DNA from: Capniomyces stellatus | Lineage: Eukaryota > Kickxellomycota > Harpellomycetes > Harpellales > Legeriomycetaceae | Length of the DNA: 64,000 nt | Reading direction: 5' to 3' | NCBI GenBank assembly: GCA_001661515.1 | Contig: LUVW01000015.1 | Span: 962,822 to 1,026,821, forward strand | Shown: positions 56,528 through 64,000 of the stretch, one piece after another | Position numbering within the stretch: position 1 is the stretch's first letter | How the letters are laid out: each line of letters opens with the position of its first letter | Made by a program: the position numbers and the translations under genes | The notes under the pieces: generated by a model | Databases searched by the model: none | Told to the model about the DNA's origin: nothing | The model's input: the letters and a program-made list of their open reading frames with translations, nothing else

Positions 56528-57194
56528 CAGTGTATTTTATGAGAGAATCGGTTTGATAAAACAGTAATCACCACGTTTGATTTCCGAGATACTAGCTGCT
56601 GTTGAATAAAAAAAAATCAAATGGGTAGTATTTGTTGGCTCTTATTGCTATTATTTTAGGTTAGCCGTTTACACTGCACTTTTTATACTATTCGTCTTTG
56701 CTCGCTCGCTGGTTTAGTCTGTACTTTTTTTTAAAAAAATTTGGAATATGAAAAAAATAATCTAGTAACCAGGATCTTTGTTTAACCTTAAATGTATTTA
56801 TTCTGGAATTTCCAACTTCAACCTTAAAGCATAAACACAAACGAACCTTTGGATCAATTTCTAATGAAGGTAATTTCAGAGTTTCACTTTTACTTTTCTA
56901 GTTAAATTTTATTCAAACAGGAATTGGAAGAAAATAGCTCTTTTTACTGGATGTCACTGGCTAGTTATCGAATAAATCTTAAATTTTATAAATTGAATCC
57001 CAAAACTTTTAAATATGTTATTGATCGGCTCAAAAATCACAAACCAGATTCTGCCAAATTATGCTTTAATTAAGCAAAATGGCTTTGTGGGCAATCCAAT
57101 CATGTGAACTGATTCGACTTTAAGCCGCACTTTTTATTTTACTCTTAACATCAAATAGGTTTAAAGTCGAATTTCATGGTAACAGTTAAAAGAT

Positions 57195-57310
57195 AAGAAG
57201 CTCAAGATAATAGCTCAAGATAAGGGATTCAAGATAAGTGATTCAAGATAAGGGGTTCAAAATAAGGTATCCAAGATAAGGTGTATTCAAGATAAGGTAT
57301 TTAGGATAAG
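57195..57310. repeat. 14-bp minisatellite (caagataagggatt type)
   Basis: Seven to eight degenerate copies of a 14-bp unit: caagataagggatt, caagataagtgatt, caagataaggggtt, caaaataaggtatc and so on, with one copy carrying 2 extra bases. Confidence 0.9.
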
Positions 57311-59121
57311 TGAAGGGTAGCTTAATGACTTGTTGTGACACACTTTAAGCCAGGATGTTTAAACTCAAATGTTTAAACATATTGGTTTAATGTGTGATCA
57401 TTGCTAAATTATAAATTTCTAGCTCATGGTCACGTCAATTTTGTTATCAAGTGTGATTATTTGAAGAGATCAAGAATTTGGCGATAAAAAGTGGATGCTG
57501 TTCAAAGTGTATTTAGAGGTTTAGTTGCTTTTATTCAGTACAAGCAAGTGAGGTATTTGACAGGAAAGTGATTTTATATGTTACACTTTTAAAGTGAAAT
57601 AAAGTAAAATGAAATAAAAACAAGATTGGCTAATGACATGACATGGATGTAAAAGGGATTCCTACCTTCTATTTTTTAAATAATAAAATCAAAATAAAAT
57701 CAAAAATACGGATGGGCTAGAAGGGAACGTGTTTGGTTTGGGAAAGGTGGTAAAGTGATAGGAGGAGAGAAATGAGTGGAGAGTGTAAAATGGACAAGTA
57801 AAAACACCAGGACAACGAAAACGCCAAAACTCGGCAGCATAAAGTACATAATGACAACTAAAACGTGTTTTAGTGGACGGAATTGAATTGGTAAATAAAC
57901 AATGGAGTGCAAGCTGGTCAAATTAAAACAGTTGCGGAATAGGAAAAAGAAGAAAAAAAAACAATGAATTGAAAAATAAGGCAGAGCAGTTTGGGCGAAT
58001 GGAGTGTGGCCTAGTTTGTGAGATACCAAGAGAAATAACTAGAAAAACAATTGAAAATAGAGAAAATGGAACCAAACAGACACGTAAATAATTAAAAGAT
58101 GTGGAATTAAATGTGGTCAAAACAAAATTAGAATTACAAAAAAAAACCCCCAATAGTAAAAATATAAATGAGGAGTATTCAGAAAACTGGATGCCTTTAT
58201 AAAAGATTTCGCCAATTTTGTCAATAAAAATAGAAGACTGGGCCAATGGTTGTTAGGCTAATTATGGAGTTAATACAAAATCAAAAAAAAAAAATGAATG
58301 GCAAAAACGCAAAAGCAAGCTTTAGAGATTACTTGAGAAAAAATAAATGAATCTAGAAAAATTAAAGCAAGGACGCCATTGGATTGAAAATATAAGGAAC
58401 AAAAAAAAATGGCAAGGTAAAAAGACGAATTCGTTTCATTTTGCAACATAGTTGTTAATGAAAAAAAAAAGCGAGTAAAGCTAGAAGGAAAACCACAAAC
58501 GCGACAATAAAGCAGAAGAGTAAAAATTCGCAAAAACGAGCTAATCGAAATCCTGTCTTTTATTTTGGAAATTAAAGTATGGACAGGCAAGATTTATTAT
58601 AACCAGTAAAAGAAACAAGTGAAATGAAAAAGTAGTAATTGAGGATTAAAGAAAACAAAAGACAAGTAAAAAAAGATAAAAAAAATTAGAAGAGAGCAAG
58701 AATTGGTATTTTATTAGTTTAACCAAAAAGAGTTTAAAAGAAACGAATTCCTCTTTGTTTATATTTGTTTTTATTAAAAATAAAATCGATGCGTATAATA
58801 TTATAGTTTGTATATAAAAGAGTGGCAAGTTTTAGTATATTGAAAACCAGAATCGTTTTATTAACTTTTATTTTACTTTATTTCAGCAGAGAATATTAGA
58901 GTAAAGAATCGGCTTAAAGCCCGTGTAGTATTTAATGAGGAGATAGAAGGATAAATATACTAGTAAACTCCAGACTATAGCATATTGTAAAAAGCATAAA
59001 CAAGATAATAAAAAAAAGGCAAGAGAAAATAAATAAAGCGGTAGTGAGGAAAGATATATAGACAGGTATATAGATATAATAAGAGAAGAAGGATATAATA
59101 AGAGAAACAGATATATAAAAG

Positions 59122-61373
59122 ATGTTTTTTTCGGAAGCGATATTGTTAAAGAAGGGGCCGCTTGCAAAGGTATGGCTGGCAGCACATTGGGAGAAAAAGA
59201 TGAATAAGACACAGTTTATGCAGACAAGCATCAGTAGTTCAGTGGGTAAGCATGGACATAAAAGAGAATGAATAAAGGATATGTTTCAGAGTATGACAAG
59301 CAAACAAACAAAAAGGAATATAACTGTAACTATAACTGTAAATGTAAATGTAACTGTAACTGTGTAATAGGAGCATTGGTTGGAGGTGATCAGCCACCAC
59401 TGGCTTTGAGGTTGTCGGGGCAGTTGTTGTTGGGAATAGCGCGCATATACTCGCGCAAGGCAAAGTATTTGCTTGAGGATTGTACAGAGGCATTGTTGAA
59501 GATAAAGATGGCGTTTAGGCCGGGGGTAGTGGACATGGCAGAAGCGACGGTGGCAACAAGAGCAGCAATAACGCTGCCGGACACACTTACAGAGTTTGAC
59601 GTGATGTTGCCGAGCAAGAGTAGCGAAAATAGGTATTTGGAGTTGGAGGGATATGGAGTGGTCGACGCGCGGGACAAAAGTGGTAGAGAAGGGTTGGGCG
59701 GGGATAGAGGCAGCAGGATGACTAGCCATGTGTCGGACCTGAGAGACATTACGTTAGCAGAGGATGACAGCATGGATGCGTCGATGGTGGCACGGGCAGG
59801 AGGGGGAGTGGTGGTAGGAGGGAGGGGCGGAAGGGACAGTTTTGGGCTGGGGGGAGTTGGGGAAGAGTTGCTTGGTAGAGATGACGACTTTAGGTTTGAT
59901 ATTGGGGATGACTGGTTGATGAGCCCAAGAGAGCCAACCGAAGCATACCAGTTTGAGCAAGGCGGGCCGAGTGTGGGGGCAGGGGACGACAGTCTTATGG
60001 ACGTGGAGATGGCGAGAAGAGATGTGGGAGTGGGATACAACGAGCCAAACATCTTTGAGACAGGGTCGGATCTGGATATTGGTGAAAAGAGTGTTGGGAT
60101 GGAAAACATTGCAAATGCATCGCTTCTTGGGGGATCGGGGATTGGAGGTGCAAGCTTGATGAGCGAGGGGTCGATTCTGGGGGGTGAGCACAGCATTTTC
60201 AAGAGTGTGGCTGAAGGAATAAACTTTGAGGCCAACTTGATTGGTGGGGAAGATCTTGGTAGCGACGAGCTGGCGTGGGAGCAAGCAGAGCAAGACGTGT
60301 TGCTGCCCAGCACAGACGCGACAGGGGGTGAGGACTTGACACTTACAAGAAGAAAGAGGAAACACGGAGCAACAGACCTGGTTGACGAGGAGACCCTGTA
60401 TCCAAACTCAAGGTTGCGGGAAAGCCTGGAGGATCCGCGGGCGCTTCTGCAGCCACCCAGCTACCTGCAGCACCGGGGGAGTGGGGGCGAGGCAAACCTG
60501 CTTTTGAATAGCAGGAGGGTAGAGTTCCCAGACGTGCTGGCGGATCTGTTTGACAAGAAGAGACTTTTGCCAGCCGAGTACCTGAACAGCAACGTCAACA
60601 TTGGACTCAGCCTGCTGGCTGGCGAAGACGAATCGGGGCCTCAGGTGGTTCCGGGAGACGAAAAAGACGCAAGCATCAACCTCAACCTCAACTTGAATCT
60701 AAACTTGGATCCTTGGACTGGACTTGGCGAGGAGGGTGCATCAAGCCCCAACCAGGCCAAAATCAACCAGGCCGGCAGTGACAACAACCAATTGCTGCTT
60801 CTGGACGACGCTGACCTGATTCAAGCCGGCAGAAACGAATTCAACAATGACGACTTGGACGAGTTCAGACTCGATCTCCCGTCCAACATTGACGAACAAC
60901 AACTACACTTTGACCAGCTCGATCACGACCTCAATATTTCTTCAGCCAACCCGCTACTGCCCGCAAGAATCCCCCTATTCACCGAAATCTCCGGCCTCAG
61001 CAACCAGCAACTCCCAACAAACCAAGTCGACACCCAGCAAGCCATCGAAGCCCTTGCAAATCAGCTGCCTTCAGACGAAAACATCGATGGTCTAACCACC
61101 AACCACCCCCTCATTGCTGCTGGCTTCAGCAAGGCTACTATTGGCGCCATCCATTTGCTTGACTCAAAGTCCTCGCCCAGTGAACCTACTCTAAGTTTCA
61201 ACCAAACCACCCAGCTGGCTCCAAGGTCCGACGCCGTCAAGCTGTTCTTTGAAGTCTTGGTCCTTAAAACCCGCGACTTTATCCAAGTCGATCAAAAGTC
61301 ATCCTTTGGCGATATCCTTATCACTCCTCTACCCAAACTACACGACGCCGCCCAAACTCTTTCCTCTCTCTAA
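59122..61373 (+). CDS. RAD21: Cohesin kleisin subunit RAD21/SCC1/MCD1
   Basis: Two exons, 59122-59245 and 59371-61373, join in phase to 708 residues. The N-terminal kleisin domain that binds SMC3 is highly conserved: [33 protein letters not shown], then across the junction [40 protein letters not shown] and FRPG. The middle is acidic, low-complexity and long, as usual for kleisins, with a NLNLNLNLD run near 480. The C-terminal winged helix that binds the SMC1 head is present in short form ([31 protein letters not shown]). The MFFSEAIL start and the plain FRPGVVDM stretch favour mitotic RAD21 over meiotic REC8. Separase sites are not assignable by eye. The 5' half of the exon is G-rich and the 3' end C-rich at wobble positions. 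Confidence 0.93.
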
Positions 61374-62020
61374 ATCCATTTCCAGTCCTGCATTTTCATT
61401 TACTTTAATTCCCTGTTATACTTTATATTCATTGCATCATATTTATACCAACAACACATTTCTTACTATTACAATTTTTACTTGACTACTTTTACTTGAC
61501 TACTTTTACTTGACTACTTTTATTTTACTACCTTTACTTTACTACTTTTACTTTACTACTTTTACTTTACTGCTTTTAACGTTAATATCACATTTTCATT
61601 ACTTGTCCAAGAAAATTTACTATTAAAAAAATATATTTTGCTTTTATTATATAATATCATCCGAGTTTAACAATAGAAAAAATATGTAAACTGCAGGCAG
61701 CACCCTCAAATCAAGCATTCTCATACACTATTAAAACTAATCGTTAAAAGCTACTGAAATCGAAATAAAAATTGGGAAAACTTCTTTTAGTTTAGCAGGT
61801 CCCTTTTCAAGCTGTACCTCAATTATTTTATTTTCTTTCATTGCTTATTTTCTTTCGTTGCTTATTTTCTCAAGTCCGCCGCATCTCCCTGTCTTTTTTA
61901 TTCCCTGTTTATACATACACATATATCCCCCCCCCTTCTCTCCTTCTTCCCTCACCAATCCATATTGATTGGTTGACTAATATATTGCTCGACTTGTTTC
62001 AAGCTAGCTTTTATTCTTCC
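61374..62020. other. Convergent intergenic region
   Basis: Shared 3' region of RAD21 (plus) and SPG1 (minus), about 650 bp and pyrimidine-rich on the plus strand, with a 14-bp minisatellite directly behind RAD21 and a C9 run at 61927-61935. No gene seen. Confidence 0.5.
61479..61578. repeat. 14-bp minisatellite (ttttacttgactac type)
   Basis: Seven head-to-tail 14-bp units that change stepwise from ttttacttgactac to ttttactttactac, located about 105 bp beyond the RAD21 stop codon in its probable 3' UTR. Confidence 0.93.
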
Positions 62021-62485
62021 TCAATAGTCCTTAAATATCAAAATCGGTGCTCCAACTTCTGTTATCTCCCCGAAATTCAACGTCAAGTCAAACGCCTTCC
62101 CAAGAACTATTTTAAACACCCGGTGGACGTTCACACTATGCATGCTTGAACAAAACACCAGCGGTGCCCGCATTGCCCTTGCCATCGCCATCGAGTACTT
62201 TGTCATCACCTCTTGGTCCTCCCGGCTAGTAATTTCCGGGTCCACAAACAAATCGTACTTTGTTCCTACCAACAACACTATCGCTGACTCGTTAAACCCC
62301 CGTGCCTGCTTATACCACTGTCGGACACTGTTCAATGACGACCTTCTTGTTAAATCAAACATAAACAGTATTGCTGTTGCCTCGTTGCATACTATCGGCA
62401 ACATGTTTACAAACTCTTGTTCACCTATTTTTTCAATTCATTATTACGTTTACTTTTTATTTTTTAGCTTTCATTGTATCACTTA

Positions 62486-62521
<36 letters not shown>

Positions 62522-63007
62522 TTCCCACCCTTCTTCCTTCTCATCCCACTTACCTCCTAAATCCCATATACTAAACGTCACCCGTGTGCTTCGGAGTAAT
62601 ATTGTCTTTTCCATAAAATTCACTCCAAGTGTTTGGATATAGTCAGGCTCATATTTTCCCTCCACATACTTCACCATCAGTGTTGTTTTACCAATTTGTG
62701 CATCCCCAAGCATACCAACTTTGATTGTTAAACTATATCATTTTATTCTCAAATTTACCAACTACTCGAACTTTACTTTTATACTGTATTGATACACAAT
62801 ACGACATATCTGAATACCTTTTTTTTAAAAAAAAGAAGGAAAAGAAACAAAAAATCCTCTCCCCTCAGCTACCTACCTATCTTGCATTTCCTCTTCTTCA
62901 GTTTCATTTCCTTGATTCACATGTCGATTTCCGGACCCATGTGATGTCTCTGTTCTGCCCCTTCCTCTCTCGTACTCATTATTGTCATAATTACGATGTC
63001 TGCTCAT
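62021..63007 (-). CDS. SPG1: SPG1/TEM1-type Ras-like GTPase (septation / mitotic exit)
   Basis: Three exons, 63007-62877, 62732-62554 and 62424-62021, join in phase to 237 residues. The first 44 residues are a polar tail with RGRGR and an acidic EEEEM. The GTPase core then has the P-loop GDAQIGKT (53-60), LMVKYVEGKYEPDYIQTLG, NFMEKTI, the switch II text IWDLGGEQEFVNMLP across the junction, ILFMFDLTRRSSLNSVRQWY, and the guanine-specificity motif GTKYDLF. DYIQTLGVNFMEKTI is diagnostic for the Spg1/Tem1 group. In fission and budding yeast this GTPase at the spindle pole triggers the septation initiation or mitotic exit network. The C-terminus lacks a CaaX box, as expected for the group. The first junction restores the SLTIKVGMLG strand. 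Confidence 0.95.
62489..62518. repeat. (CT)n dinucleotide repeat in SPG1 intron 2
   Basis: About fifteen CT units on the plus strand, (GA)n in the gene sense, within the 129-nt second intron of SPG1. Confidence 0.93.
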
Positions 63008-64000
63008 TTTTTATCCTTTTTTTTATCTTTTTTGCTTTTTTTTGTCGTTGTTTTACGCTCTACTCTCTAAATCTAATTCTGCAATAGAAGAGTAATGGAG
63101 GAAAAGGACGCTATAATTGCGTGTACGTGTTATTCGTGTGCCAGTGCCAGTGTGTATCGATATGTGTGTGTATGTTTTTTTTTTGTGTATGCGTATGCGT
63201 ATGTTTGTGTAAATGTGTTTTACTGCTATTCTTTGTGTTTATATGGCTTGTATTGATTTCGATTATGTTTACGGGCAAGTTCTCTTTAAATTTAATTTAC
63301 AGTTCGTTTATATACTTTTTTTCAACTCTACTATGAAGAGAATGGGTATAAAGGTAAAAAAAAGAATTAATTCCGATACTTTGTCTTTGTGAACGATATC
63401 GTGTGGTGTTTTATAATTATCCTATTTCAATTTAATTTTTCTCTGTTCCTTTTCCTGCCCTTTCTGTATTCAAGAGCTCCTCTTTTGTTCTCAGTGTATT
63501 TATCACTACTTTTTCTTTTTTTGCTTTCTTTTTCAATCTCGAAGACTTTGCTTTCCACAGTATATTTCATTTGGTTAGCAAAAGTACAGCTTTAATCTAA
63601 TCCCACTCGTCTTTTGCTTTAGATTGTTGATATGCCTATTAATCATTACTTGGATTGTATTTTCAGCACTTTTTCGTTTTATTTTCTTTTAACCCTACCT
63701 CCTCAATCGGCTTTTTTACTCTAGCTTCACTTTTTATGAGCTTTTAGTAACGTTGATTCTAATCACTTTTACCACCATTATTTGCGTCAATTAGATTTAC
63801 TGTGTCACAAACATATTAGCTTTTACAACTGGGAGTCGCAATAAACAAATTTTATTTTTTGAACTTTTGTGTTTCTCCAATTCCCTTTCAATTCGCCTTT
63901 ACTCTTTTTTATTTTTTATTTTGTTCTATTTTATATTTTTAATTTATTTACTTTACATTTAGATATTTATTATTTACATTTATTAACTTGCCGCGTTATA
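63008..64000. other. Right-edge sequence, SPG1 promoter side
   Basis: T-rich on the plus strand with TG-rich and gtatgc-type microsatellite segments at about 63120-63225. No gene recognised up to the window end. The open frames present are low-complexity Phe/Leu/Cys readings. Confidence 0.45.

Larger units (their letters stand above)
56464..59121. other. Gene-poor stretch, 2.7 kb, purine-rich toward RAD21
   Basis: No recognised gene. The left end carries a 16-bp repeat, 57195-57310 a 14-bp minisatellite, and from about 57600 to 59121 the plus strand is strongly A/G-rich. The hydrophobic minus-strand frames there are pyrimidine shadows. The right part should hold the promoter and leader of RAD21. 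Confidence 0.45.

Noticed and set aside
57700..59231. Hydrophobic minus-strand frames that look like membrane proteins
   Set aside because: Phe/Leu/Ser-only composition reflects pyrimidine-rich DNA; no charged loops, no family motifs, and overlap with RAD21 exon 1.
59268..59370. Plus-strand start [11 protein letters not shown] for RAD21
   Set aside because: This is read-through of the intron; the conserved kleisin N-terminus is encoded by the exon at 59122-59245.

Overview
The window looks like nuclear DNA of an AT-rich, intron-bearing, early-diverging fungus. The gene set is fungal and eukaryotic: a complex I 24 kDa subunit, TRAPP-II TRS120, a SPG1/TEM1-type GTPase, SEN54, cohesin RAD21, and a CHK2/RAD53-type kinase. 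Introns are short (mostly about 40-300 nt) with GTAAGN/GTATGN donors, and the flanks are very AT-rich. HSCB keeps the four-cysteine zinc finger that yeast Jac1 lacks, PRMT3 is present, and there is a pacifastin-like secreted protein. My best guess is a Harpellales/Kickxellomycotina-type arthropod gut fungus (Smittium-like). That placement is inference from composition and gene content, not a database match.

Layout. 0-2.3 kb: HSCB/JAC1 (minus, 4 exons). 2.7-6.7 kb: two tandem sugar-porter MFS genes (minus). 6.7-9.1 kb: gene-poor, with an old 14-bp minisatellite. 9.1-10.3 kb: cystathionine gamma-lyase-type PLP enzyme. 11.8-14.7 kb: a large acidic, probably secreted orphan. 15.5-16.6 kb: complex I 24 kDa subunit (4 exons). 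17.2-23.4 kb: TRS120/TRAPPC9 in one 2061-codon exon. 24.2-24.8 kb: DUF962 membrane protein (3 exons). 24.8-28.3 kb: gene-poor, with a C7G15 tract. 28.3-28.7 kb: pacifastin-like secreted protein. 29.2-30.6 kb: proteasome beta-3 (6 exons). 31.6-33.2 kb: F-box-like/ankyrin protein. 33.5-35.8 kb: coiled-coil protein (8 exons). 36.6-39.4 kb: PRMT3 (9 exons). 40.2-41.3 kb: secreted Pro/Glu/Ser/Thr repeat protein. 42.8-47.5 kb: 1551-residue helical, PPR-like, probably mitochondrial protein. 47.8-52.1 kb: CHK2/RAD53-type kinase with three FHA modules (13 exons). 52.1-54.1 kb: SEN54 (3 exons), tail-to-tail with the kinase. 54.5-56.5 kb: ACOT9-like acyl-CoA thioesterase (5 exons). 59.1-61.4 kb: RAD21/SCC1 (2 exons). 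62.0-63.0 kb: SPG1/TEM1 GTPase (3 exons).

Most genes are unrelated housekeeping functions and there is no operon-like cluster. Loose themes are mitochondrial function (HSCB, 24 kDa subunit, PPR-like protein, ACOT9), chromosome cycle (CHK2-like kinase, RAD21, SPG1) and secreted products (pacifastin-like, two acidic/repeat proteins). I joined exons by hand, requiring GT-AG borders, phase continuity and family conservation across every junction. The standout observations are the pacifastin-like protein, the FHA-kinase-FHA-FHA kinase, four unrelated minisatellites sharing a 14-bp period, a proteasome gene whose last exon is one codon plus stop, and a 5'-to-3' purine-to-pyrimidine shift at wobble positions in long genes.
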